Origin: Casuarina equisetifolia
Lineage: Eukaryota > Streptophyta > Magnoliopsida > Fagales > Casuarinaceae
Assembly (NCBI GenBank): GCA_028551475.1
Contig: CM052356.1
Coordinates: forward strand, 28,609,884 to 28,673,883
Length of the DNA stretch: 64,000 bases
Direction of reading: 5' to 3'
Position numbers and translations under genes: made by a program. Positions 10,600 to 23,224 of this stretch are shown piece by piece. Below the pieces are notes generated by a model. The model was given only the letters and a program-made list of their open reading frames with translations, had not been told where the DNA came from and made no database searches. Numbering within the stretch: the first letter of the stretch is position 1; the number at the start of each line of letters is the position of its first letter.

Positions 10600-13500
10600 A
10601 TGCTTGCCACCACTACAGTCTCTTCTCTTCACTCAACCAATGCATATCCTTGTAACCATCCGTCACCACTCTCCACGTCCTCTCTTTCTTCTTCTTCTTC
10701 TTCTTCTTCTTCTTCTTCTTCCTCTCTTTCTCTTCCATCATCTTCTCCTACCCAGCATCGTCGTCTACGCTCATTCTCCGTCTTCAGTGACAGCAATTTG
10801 AGGACAAACCCAAAAACCAGAGTTAGTTTTAGATTTCCTTACGCGAATATTTGGATTTGGCTTGTATGGTTTCTGTTGGACGAGTTTGCTGGTCTTGTAT
10901 AACGTGTTTCTTTAAGTAGGGACTGAAAGTGAATTGTTCGGTCAACACCGAACCTTTGAAGGTGATGATATCGGGTGCCCCGGCTTCGGGCAAAGGGACA
11001 CAGTGCGAGTTGATTGTCCAGAAGGTAAGCGTATATGACAGAGTTCATATTTGATTGGAAATCATTGTGCAACCATGCAGAACTGAATTTTAGAGCTTTC
11101 TAGCTACCATAAGCAATAAGATCGTCAGTTCTTTAAAAAATGTTACCTTTTTGAGGTTATACATTTATGAAATATGTAAATGGATTAGGAGGGGACCTAC
11201 TATGCGTACTGATTCGAGTACTGGTGTGTGTCTATATTGCCTCATCCTTCGTAATGATATTTCAATAGGTTTGAGTTTAGAGCTTAGAGCTTCTCGCTAA
11301 GAGGGATCACGTTGCCGTTTGTTAAACTTTATGCGTCAGTTTGATAACCCCAAAATTCCCTTATACGACTCTGACTTTGTGAGCAATTAACAAACTGAGA
11401 TTGTGAATTTGGTTACGTAGTGTGTGTGCGAACTCTATTTTCTTTGTCAGCAAAGGAAGCAATTTACATATATAGTAACCAGTTGAAAACTTTCGATTTG
11501 GTGAAGAAAAGCTGTGTGGCATTTGTGTTCTTGGTGAAGTTGTCTGAAGAAGAAACGGGAATATTCTACTGAATGCATGCAGGGGTTTTCAATGCCCTTA
11601 AATTTCCATAGAAAAGAAAGTAGCAATTGATAATATAATGTTCAACGACCAGACTCAGTGGATACTGGAAGGCAATAAGGGGTGCTATTTTTGCTTTCCA
11701 TTCAGTCCTCTAGAGATGAATTAGCTAATCTTGATAAAGATGGAAAAGTACAACCAAATGCTCTTGAGATGGAAGACGCCTATTGCCCTTTTACTTGGTG
11801 CACTTACATAAAATATGTACTCTTGTTGCATCACCTTAGAAGTCCACCCTGGTCATCAGAATTTTAATTTAATCATTTGTTATTTATATATAATCCGTAC
11901 CTCCTTTTTCTTGGTTATTCAGTTTGGGTTGGTGCACATATCAACTGGGGATCTTCTAAGAGCTGAAGTGTCTTCTGGGACAGAAATTGGAAACAAAGCA
12001 AAAGAATTTATGAATGCAGGCCGTCTAGTACCAGATGAAATCGTTACAGCTGTACTGAAATTTTCTACTCACATTTGCGTTTTGCTTTTTCTTTCTTGCA
12101 TAGTCTAAAGTGCTAATGGTTTGCTTTGTAGATGGTCACATCTCGATTATCACGTGAAGATGCAAAAGAAAGAGGGTGGCTTCTAGATGGGTATCCACGG
12201 AGTTTTGCACAGGCACAGAGTCTGGAAGACCTGAAAATTAGGCCGGATATTTATGTTGTGTTAGATGTATGTGAATCTCACGCTTATCCTAACTTTTATA
12301 ACGTAGTGGTCTTTGTCTATCTGTTTGCTTCCTTTCCTTCCATCAACTTCTTTAAGCTACTTCACTCAAAAGGCGTTGGTATATTGATGATCAGGACTTC
12401 TGCATAGGAAATAAACTTTCACACTCTCCTAAATACTTGAACATATTGCAGAGAAGAGGTTGCTTAACACAATCATGTACGACGCAGTTGTTTTTGCTTG
12501 TTTCTACTAGAGTGGCTTTGGTTTAATAAAAGCATTCTGGTGCTGGTTATTCTTTATTTTTATTTTTTTGGGGGGAGATTTTAAGAAGTAATATTCATAC
12601 ATATATGTTAAAATCTTACATCCAAGTACTTTTTTTTTTTCAATGTTATTCATATTTTGTATCTTATATGCATAGAATTTAATAGTTGATATCCATGTTT
12701 GTGCCTTTACACTGCATATATTTGGTGTTTATACATTTTAGTTCTTGACTTCAATTTTCAGGACATCATATAGAATCTTTTATGAACTCATTTTAGTTGT
12801 TCATTACATGAACATTTACTTGTCAATTGATCCTTTACATAGATTTTATTTTTCAATACCCAGGTTCCTGATGAAATTCTAATCGACAGATGCATTGGCA
12901 GAAGGCTAGATCCAGTAACAGGAAAGATTTACCATTTAAAAAATTTCCCTCCGGAGACTGAGGAAATTAAAGCCAGACTTGTTATTCGCCCTGATGATAC
13001 GGAGGAAAAAGTAGAGTTGCAACCCTTACATTTTTATCTCTTTCTCTCTGTTACCTGTACGTTGCCTTTCCTTTTAGACAACTGCGTATAATCCATGACT
13101 CTGCCATGATGCACACTGGATCTCATAAGTGTTCTACTCTTTTGTCTATTTAACTTGACACACCATGAGCTCACTTGTCTAACACCTGACTCTGTAGTTT
13201 TCTTTGCTTAACTTGGTGTTTTAGGTGAAGTCCCGTCTGCAAATATACAAGCAAAATGCAGAAGCAATCTCATCTACGTACTCAAAACTAATGAATAAGG
13301 TTCCCACAGAATGATAAGATTTTATCACTTTTTGCGCTATGTATAGGAATTTACACCAGTGATATCTAAAGATGATGGTATCTCTTACTATGACAGATTA
13401 ATGGAAACCGTCCAAAAGAAGAAGTTTTCAAAGAAATAGAATCTTTGCTTTTGCAAGTGCAAAAGGATAAAATAAAGATAACAAGCTCAGGTAAGTGCTT

Positions 13501-16500
13501 TCAAGATGTGAACCGTTAGTTTCATTGTCAACTCAATTACTATTTAATGTAAACTTTCTTCAAATTATTGTTTCAATATATTATTTCTCAGATTCTATAT
13601 GGTTACTTCTTGTGCTCTTGATTGTCTTTTGGGCGATGTTATCTATTTGTAACTGGTTGCATTCTTTTACTGTTTACTAAATCTTGTACTTCAGTCCTCT
13701 GATTAGCATTTGAAAATTCAATTTTGGAGTAGTTTAAGTTGGCTAGATGTATTCCTTTAACTAGCATTGTCCTTTTTATTGGTATTAGGGTTCATTTAGG
13801 GCTCAATTTTGATTCGGAAACTAGAAATGGAAGCAAGGGAAAGTGCTTATAGGTTTAGACATAATTTTCTTTTGATAAGCTTTTGTTTCCCTTGCTTTCT
13901 GTGAACAAACTGAGAGAAGGTCCTAACGAGAAAGAAAATACTGTGTTTTGTTCAACTTATTGTGCTTTACAGGCTTTGACTTTGTTACTTCTCGTCAATT
14001 TGTAGCTTGCTTTGCCTGACGTATAGTATTATAACCGTTTTTTAACTTTAAGGTTTGGGGATAAACGGTTGCAGAAACCTCATTTAAGCAAACCTTGTGA
14101 ATAGAAGGTGGGGTCATCTTCCCCCCGCAAACACACACACACCCTAAAAATTGTTCACAAAAAAGATCTTTTATCTCAGCGGTTACATTATTGAGTCTAC
14201 AGAAACAGCATACAGTTTTTTTGTATTCTAAAATAGTACATTCTCCTTTGAGCCAGGCCTGCTATGGGGGCCATCACTAAGATTGAATGTTGTCAACAAA
14301 CCTAATTAACATTCAGAAAGATCCTTGTCTAATGCAATTGTCTATTCTTAGTTTTCCCTGCTTTAGTTGTCAGTTCCATGGTCTGTGTTGAGGAATGGCT
14401 TGAATTTTTATTTTCTGTTGACATTACTCAACTTCAAGAATGTCTGCTTGCATTTTTACCTGTGGAAGAATTTACAAAACGAACATGATGTTTTAACATT
14501 TATATTCTAAATTCCTGTCAAAATTGGAGTTTTCATGATATTTTCAGCAATTGAGGATGAATATTAACTTTGACTGCAGCTTTGAACATAATAAATATAA
14601 TTACTTCCAATCTTGTACCAGTAATTGTATTAAGGTTCTTTAGCTTGTCAACGTCCTGCTTCGTTCTCTGCAACAGGGAATATACTATCTAAGAGCAAGT
14701 CCCAGAAGAATCAGGCTTCTGCAAGCCAGGTATGGTTTATAAAATACTCTTCATAACTTTTGTTTTGGCATATCTGAAGTTTTTTTTCACATAAAGCCTC
14801 ATTAAATAATCTGTTTTGTATTTCTTTTCTTATTTTACTTCAGCTTTTTACAGGATAGCTGGAAAGGAATTCCTACTAGATTGAATAACGTTCCTCACTC
14901 AAGGGAAATTAGGACATATTTCTATGATGATGTGCTTCAATCAACAAAGAGAGCCGTCAATGCTGGAAAAACTCGACTAAAGGTCTGAAGACTGATTTAT
15001 TCTGATTGATCAGCGATTTCAATTTATTGTCATCAGGCAACCAATTATATTTCTGTATTTTGTTTGATGATTTGTGTACAGTGCATTCTCTTATGTTTTG
15101 TCTCACAAGATACGCAATATCCCTTCTAGAAAATTTTTGGTTTTATGGACTTTATTTGCGTGCTTGGTAGAAACTATAAGAAAGACATGAGTTTCAGCAA
15201 ATAAACCGGTATTTCTTATATTTGTCTATTATTTACTTATTTGGGGAACGTATATATCAATTACTTTAGTCAGTCTTATCAATATGAAAAATTTATTTGG
15301 ACATGGCTTTGGGAAGATTGTGCGTGTGAAGTGCATCAAGTTCAAAGAAAATAGATGGTTTACAGTGAGGTCACCACGACACAAACTAAAATGTATCACC
15401 AAATACTAGAAGAATGGACAGTGAGAGAGGGAAGATAGAAGTTTGTTCTTGCCAATGCAATTTATAGTTACACTGTATATTTAATTTGTCCCAAGTTGCT
15501 TTATTGTTTGCAAATATGCATTACCTAAGAACCAGATTAATCTTATTTACATTTTTCATTTAAAATTGACAGGTGGAGATCAACATTCCAGAGCTGAACC
15601 CAGAAATGGTAAGGGGCCTGTTACTTAATCTATCAAGAGTCTGTTTGGATTTAACATTATCTTGTGAGGCACAGGATGTTTATCGGATAGGTACTTTAAT
15701 GGAACTTGTTCGAGTTCTTGCTCTTTCATTTGCTGATGATGGAAAACGCGTCAAGGTGCTTTTATCCCTGTTGCTTCTATTTTGAGTTGCAATTAGCAAT
15801 ATCATAAACGAGCATTGTGTTGATTTGGTTTTCTAAACCTTCAGGTCTGTGTGCAAGGATCTATGGGGGAAGGTGCACTAGCTGGCATGCCCTTGCAGCT
15901 TGCTGGTACTAGAACGATACTGGAGTATATGGATTGGGGTGATTATGGTGCACTGGGGACCTTTGTGAAGATTGGCTCTGTAGGTATGGAACTGAACCGA
16001 AAATCTCGTGTAGTTATGACATCGGCATGTGATTTTACTCATCATCTTTAAGGAATTGCATCTAGAGATGTTCGTACTCTGGAATCTTTGTTTTGTCCTT
16101 GAAAACAATTATGAAACCAAGTTTGTACTGATGCTAAATAGAAAGAGTAGGATGTTGATAATGTTGATTTGTTGATATGAGACCTTATCTCCTTCTATTT
16201 GCATTACCACTTGATGATAAATAAACCCATCAATTTCTTAGCTTCAGAATATGCTCTGCATCTCATTGCAATTACCTGACTTGTAAGTTAGTATCACTTT
16301 GTTAATTCTCTCCCATGAATAAAAATCACTCTCAGAAACACATGCAACTTATATGCATCTAGAAGGAATTTAATTTATCAGAAAGGATTCATGGGCATTA
16401 GTCTTGCTGCATCAGCTAAATATAGGTTGCAAAAAGCTATATATACCATAATCAGAGAGTAGATCATCAATTTTTCTACTTTTTCCTAGCTTCATTTTCT

Positions 16501-18789
16501 GTGTCTTAATTTTTTGTATTGTAGACTCCAAACGTGTGGGTAAACATATATAGTATTTCTTCACCATGACACGTCATTGTATTGAATACTTAATTGCTAA
16601 TACACCTTTTGTCATATTTTCAGTCTATAAGATCATCATTTTCAGCACTGATTGTTTTGACTTTTAGCAATTTTTCACAACAGAGTTAATTGCATATGTT
16701 GGTACTGATATATAATAAAGGAAGAAGACAACAAGGAAAAACAATAGTCTCCTAGGGTTGCCTTAGCTCATATTTTTCAGCGGAGATTCAATTCTCCTCA
16801 CCGATTTAATGCTTGGATGAATTACAGTTAATTTTGCAGAGTTCAGGCAAAAGTTGGCACAATATAATCCCTGTGTTAGTAATGCATGTAGAATTTTCCC
16901 TTGTTATTTAAGGGGGGAAAAAGATATGATGATAGTCTTTATATGAAAAATATCTTAATAATCCCTTCCATTTTTTGTTTAGAGGGAAAAGGTGGTAAAT
17001 GAAATATTACAACATCTTTTACTGAGTAGGTATCATAAACAAGATCTTGTATCACTGCCATCTTTCTTTCAACGCTGTTGCTCATGAAAACAATATGATG
17101 GTTTCTTTTGTACATGCCAGTATTTAGCTAACAAATTTTATCTGCCATATTCTAAGTTTTTATCTGCAACTACAGGTGCCAAAGAGGTTAATGAGGAAGA
17201 TGACATGTTTATCATAGTGGCTCCACAGAATGCTGTTGGGAACTGTATTATTGATGTAAGAAATCTGAGAGCAAACTCTTATGAAACTTTGTGGAGCTTA
17301 TACTTTAAATAACATGTTTTATTTTGAAATTTAAGATCTAAGTAGCCTTAGATTTAATATGCAGGATCTAAGAGCCATGACTGATGCTGCTGGGAGCCGA
17401 CCAGTTATTCTTGTCAATCCTAGGCTCAAGGTTCAGCTCCTTCTATAACTTCAGCTAAATCACATTCATGTAATGATTGTGTATTTTACAATCTGTGATC
17501 GCTCTGTCTGGCATTGGTCCACATGTGAGATTTTTCAGTAATCACGAACTCAGTTTGGACCTGAACTCCATGACTTGAAAGCTGAGCTTAAACCCTCATT
17601 TCATAGATATCAATCATGGTAATATTAAGCGTTATGTCTGAACCAAGATAGTTTTTTACCAGATGATATCTTGAAGTGGAACAATATTATTCCTGTCCAT
17701 TCTTTTTTCTTCTTGGTTTTGTTCCACATTACATTCAGACATATAGGGTCTTCTCTGGCATATGGTTATTGCTTTTGCTCCTAGCCCCAAACTACCTTTC
17801 AAAGAATTTTCTGCAGATACTTATTCATCTGTCTGACGATATTTATGATTTTCCTTAAATTCAGGATTTACCTGGTTCCAGTGGTATCATGCAAGTAAGC
17901 ATCAATCCTTTGAGTTGACATACTTGCGTGAATACAAATCTGTCAATTTGTAACTTTTCCACTTCACTTTACAGACAATGGGTCGAGATGTGAGATTGGA
18001 ATATGCTGCCTCATTCGAAATTTGTTACTTCTTTCGGTTGCTCTATTATGCTGGCACCCAGTATCCAATTATGGGTGCTCTCAGGTATAGATATTGCCAG
18101 TTAAAACGCTTCTTATGACGTATCCAAACTTCTGATCATCCTTAGTTTCTGCTATTTGCAATTATTTCTTGGGAACGATGGCTCGTTCCCAATTTTCAAA
18201 AATGAAACCCTCTCTTAGGACTTACCATGAATATGTATCCCAACTTTATTACTTTTAAGTTAAGTACTTTAATCACCAAATGCTCTATCTAATGAAGGCA
18301 TGGATGAGTTTATCTTATCTGCTACAAATTCTATTACCTGGAATATACGACCATGAGCAATGCCATAAAGTAGTCTCGTCCCATTGCTTCAGGATGTCTT
18401 TCCCATATCGTTACGAACTGTTCAAGAGAGTGGACGAACCAGCTCAGAAGGAGAAGTATGTTCTCTTGTCTACATTTCCTAAAAGGCCAACCATTGATGA
18501 AATTAATGATGCCTTTCAAGGAAAACCAAGGTAACTCCCATTTAGCTGTTATATATTAGAAATTTCGTGGTTATTTGTCATGTTTATTTATCTCATTTCC
18601 TTTAACTCTGAAACCCACTATCCTAATTGAACCAATACTTTTTTCATCAAATGCAGAAATGAAACAAAGAAAGCCGCGGGATTTTGGTACGAAACACCAT
18701 CTTCTTGATATTCCTAGTTGCTTTCAGCTTATTTCTTACTAATCTATGTTTTGCCTCTCTTTAGGGGCTTCTTGAGTGGAATATTCTGA
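10600..18789 (+). CDS. ADK5: Chloroplast adenylate kinase 5-like (ADK + DUF1995)
   Basis: Interconverts ATP+AMP and 2 ADP, predicted in plastids. Nineteen exons: 10600-10821, 10920-11024, 11923-12051, 12132-12266, 12864-13010, 13225-13299, 13397-13490, 14677-14729, 14854-14982, 15573-15608, 15675-15755, 15845-15983, 17176-17255, 17365-17430, 17865-17894, 17975-18084, 18393-18530, 18657-18686, 18765-18789. They sum to 607 residues with consistent phases. Residues 1-75 are a Ser/Thr-rich transit peptide. The P-loop is [10 protein letters not shown] near 92-101, followed by [26 protein letters not shown] and the LID-side [13 protein letters not shown]. About 320-590 match the DUF1995 domain ([45 protein letters not shown]). 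This fusion is known from Arabidopsis At5g35170. An upstream in-frame ATG at 10453 would add 49 residues but lies before the CT tract, so 10600 is preferred. Confidence 0.92.
10686..10722 (+). repeat. TCT trinucleotide repeat encoding a Ser run
   Basis: About a dozen TTC/TCT repeats within exon 1 of the adenylate kinase gene encode an uninterrupted serine run in the transit peptide. Length change by slippage would keep the frame and be tolerated by a transit peptide. Confidence 0.9.
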
Positions 18790-21700
18790 GTAGAAAGGTG
18801 ATCATATTCGGTCCTTGCACATGTGAAATTCAACCTTAGTTACCTAAGGTATAATTCTTCCAATCAGGGATAATTAAGTTCCTCATCAGCCAAGCCTCAC
18901 AAAATGTGGTTGTCTGCTTTTTAAAATCTGTACTTCCTTATTTCTCTGAAATCTTTTAAAGTTGCTGAAAGCTTGAGTTTCGTTTTATACAATCTTCCCA
19001 GAGGAGAACTAAAGAATCATAAAAGAAGTATCTTGCAAAAGTTATTTCACATATATGCTTGTTATCTTGAAAATGTATTTCCAAAAATGAATGTGCTGGA
19101 AGTTGACTTTTTGTACTGATCCAAGAAATTAGATAGTAATTCAATTTCGGCATCTTTCTAAAGGTCAACATCAGCAGCAAGATACTATTGTCAGTTAGTA
19201 TACTGCGATTTCTTTATTAGTAATATAATGATGATTAAGCTGCATATTTCACTTAATAAAACTAGTCATCTCACTCTAACTTAGTTGGCTTTACTTGTTT
19301 GACCAATTTAGGCTGCCTCATTGCTTTTAGGGACCCCAATCACAGCTTTAAACCAATCTAATCTGCCCAATAAGGTGAATTTGGTGTGCAGTGAAACGAG
19401 ATTCTAGGGAATGATGATCACCATGATAATGGCGGTAATGATTGTATAATAACCAGAAAACAAGATAATGAGGTTGAAATTAAAGAATACTCACTAGTAA
19501 CGTAGTTTTGTTATTGGAGTAACCATGATTCAAGGGTGAGGATGCCAACAAATCCCATCTGACCAAGAACAGTAACTTGAATTGTCACTATTGCCAGAAA
19601 GTGAGTAAATAAATGAGAATAGGCAAGTGGAATTTGAAGTCAACTAATGACAGTCAAGAAAACTTTTGTTTCCAATTAAAAAGTTTTAGGGCAAATTAGG
19701 GAAGTCTCCCAGTGCCCTCAAATGGTGTCAAACTTCAATTAAAAAAACCCTATAATCTCACAGGTGCATTGTTTTTCTTTCTATCTTCTGCAAATTCGCA
19801 AAACTGCTGACTTTGCTATACACCCATTTCATGTATGGTTCTTTTGGCATTACTTTCATGGATTAGCAGCCCATTTTTTGGGCCGAACTGTTCTCAAAAA
19901 CAGTAGGACCCCGTGGAGGTGAGTGAATTCTCTCTGTGGATCTTATTGGGAAACAAAGATAAGTGAAAGAGAATGAAAACAAAGATGAGTGAATTCTCCG
20001 CCAAATGTATGCGTAAGTGTGTTTTCAAAATAAATAAATAAAAAGTTATTAAAAATTATGCAAAAAGTTTGAATATATTTCCCATCAAGCCTATACTTCA
20101 GAAGCTCCAAGGAAATGACTGCAAGTTGCATCAAGTTTTATAATTTGTGGGACCAAAATATAAAATCAATTCCTCTAGTCACAATGATGCCAGCTTTGAT
20201 CAAGTATTATCATAGAATTTCGGGCCGAGCGCCTCGGAAAAAGTCTCCGACGCCAACCAAGTCATTTTCAAGTTGAAGAAGAAGAGAAACACCCATATGA
20301 CACAAGAAAGTCTTATCAAGAATCGAAATTCTCAGAAAGAATTGAACTCATCAAACTGACCAGGATTACAATGCCCTTCTTCCCTTGGTAATCTAAACCC
20401 AAATTGCAGTTTATCAAACAAATTATGCAATGGTTTACAGGGTTTACAGAGCTCTTTGATTTTGCGTAATGTGAAAACATGAAAATCCCCATTCGGTAAT
20501 CCGAAAAGTCTATCGCCCTTTAAATGATGGTTGGAAGTTTAACGCAACTGGGCCAGACCTATGAAAGTCATAGAGAAGTGGCACAAGAAGTACCAGATAA
20601 AACCGCAGCCAAGTACATTTGTGGGATCAAGCAGCAGGCACGCAACTCATGTTAAGAACCACAGAGGCTGGCTCCACATGTTCAAGAAATGTACAAAAAC
20701 TGATAGCCCTCCAAGTTGCTCGAGAACCCTTGGCTATCATTCAGTAAACAATCGCTATCATTCAAGATTATTCAATTTGGCTTCCGGCAAACCTCAGGAA
20801 GACATCCAATGGCAAGGTTTTGACTTAAAAGAACTAGTTCTATGCCCCCAGGCACATGTTTGGCCGGTTGGGTTTTGCTGTTATCTCAGCAAAGCAAAAT
20901 CATGGCAGAAACACAACCCCTTCAGCCTCAGAGAGGCATCATCCTCTATACATAGCCAATACGTCATTGAAATTCGGAGATGTTATCTTTGTAACTCAAC
21001 CTAATGCAGAAAAAGTATGGTGAGAACTGAAGAATCAGTATCACGAATGAGACAATACGGCTTCAAAAGTTAAACTTCCCATTCCTAAAAACCAACTCAA
21101 AAGTCAGATGATAGAAAGTTACGGGGGCTTTCTTTGTCTCTGATATCTCTGTCTCTCTCATCTGTATAGGTATAGTTTTAAAAAGAGTGGGTCATATAAT
21201 TGAAGCTTCGACAGCCACTGAATATTGGAATCTTGCTTGATATGGGACTTGCGGCTTTGAATCATTAACACAACTCTGCTAACTCGTGGGGCTTCTGCTC
21301 TGTACTTGAGCTCAAAAGCTATACTTTCTGTCTAAGAACATGGTAAACCAAAAAAGAAACGGGTGGCGTGAGCTAGAAGTCACAGGCTTATCAATTTACA
21401 GAAAGCTGTATCTGAAGCAAATTGCAATTCACAAAACGTAGAGTGTACCCCAACCGTTGAAGCTCGAAATCCGTGTGGATAAAAGCATAAACAACATTTA
21501 ACTTCTTGCTCTGCACCAAAAAAAAGTCACTTCAAACGTCATACAGAGCTCAGCTTTCGACGTCAAGTATTCAAGTATCTTTCTTCCCTTGCGCAGACTT
21601 CTTTGTCAACCTTATCCCTATATCATATGACGTAGATGCCTACCTTGCCCATTCTTTCTTCAGTAAAATTGATGTATATGCAGACTAATTCTTCATTCAG

Positions 21701-23147
21701 TTTGAAACTAATTTCACTTGAGATATTGGATTATTTCTGTTCATGGGACTAACGCAAGCTGGGTCAGCATGATCTAATGATTTCAGCATGCCCAACTCTC
21801 TTTCTGCCCCCTTTAACACGTCCAACCTCCTTTTTACACATGTATTAGCTTGTCCTCCTCTTTCTGATCTTCTGCTTCAATGGTTTACGCTCACCTTTCT
21901 CATGGCCAACACGCATAGCAGACTAAACTTTCTATGGCATGTCGAAGGCCAACTGTCCATCTCTTCTTTATCATCGTCTTCGCTGTCTCTGCGCTGGTCC
22001 TTGAACCAAGGATCTCCAGCATCGTGATTCACAGAGCCCACCTGCAGGCCATCGCCATCATCTTTCTATACACGCACGTATCTGTGTATAAGAACTTAAA
22101 ATATGAGGAAGATAAGGCTTGGTCAAAAGGGGTTTAAATGAAGGAAAAGAATAAGATATCAGGCAAACAGGGTAGGTCCAGCTGAGTTATTTTGACTACT
22201 TTAGAGTATAAATAATATAATTCTTGTAAGATAATATTTAAATTTTTTTATTTATGTAGTAACTTTCAAAAGAGCATGACAAGTAAAGGAGGCACGAAGA
22301 AGAAAAGCGAGGCACATGAAGAAAAAAAAGACAAAAAAAAAAATAAAAGAAGAAGGGAGAGGCATGAATTGTGACGCGCCGCACAAACAGTATGAAAAGG
22401 GAGCAAAGTGAATTGTGAGGAAAAACAAAAAAAAAAAAGACTAATGCAGCTAAGACGGCTTCTTTAAAGAACAGGAACTGGCCTTTTCTCTTCCTAGTTG
22501 TATAATCAGCATTACTCTACCTTCTATTTTTAAGAATCGAAAGGACAAATTACAGAGGTAGGAATCATTTTTCACTAGAGGATAAACTTCAAATCGAGCC
22601 CTACAATTATTTCTCGCTGTAATTTTCTAGCTGAAAGTCGCCTTTTCCCTTAAGGAAGTTCAACTTTATACTTTTTCTTATGACATTCAAAGAACTTTTC
22701 CTTTATTGGTGCCTCCCCTGTAATTTCTCTCTGGCTCTAGAAAGTTGAATGCATTAGGTATGAAATCAATAAGCTCATAAATGGGAAGAACACTGAAGAT
22801 GTTTGTTGACGGTGATATCAAAGGAAGGAAAATATTTGGTAGGATACGTAACTGAGTGAAGTTTGGCTCATCTTGTAGAACTTGCTCAGAGAAATTCAAC
22901 AATTTTTTTTTTTCTAGAAAGCAGTAATGGTCAATGCCACTGTTAAGTATCTTACCACAGCAGATGATCCACGATACAGAGAACTGCTTGACTTACTTAT
23001 CCAAAGTTTCAATCATAGATACCACCTTTGCCTGCGAAATAAACAAATGAACTGAGTTATCGTCTCAGCCAAGTCAAGCACTCCAGAAAATCATTTACTA
23101 AATATAGTTAATTCGGGAGTTTTTTTTTCTTCACCCTGCTGCCAACC
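18790..23147. other. Gene-poor spacer between adenylate kinase and sugar transporter
   Basis: The adenylate kinase 3' UTR probably ends within the first 500 bases (AATAAA near 19254). The rest has no recognised gene. The longest open stretch is 20561-21004 (+), 147 codons, with no domain I recognise, no transmembrane segment and no partner exon; it may be chance or part of a non-coding transcript. A- and purine-rich runs lie at 22280-22440. Confidence 0.5.
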
Positions 23148-23154
23148 TTATAAG
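23148..23154 (+). promoter_or_regulatory. TATA box of STP7-like copy A
   Basis: CTTATAAG lies about 72 bases before the start codon. The same element, with the same flanking CTGCCAACC, recurs before copy B at 28024-28030, so it was carried in the duplication. Confidence 0.5.
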
Positions 23155-23224
23155 AAGCTCAGGCAGCAAGAGACCGGCACCCATCCCAAAGGACTCAGCT
23201 CAAGGGAAGAGAAGGTCTTTGGAG

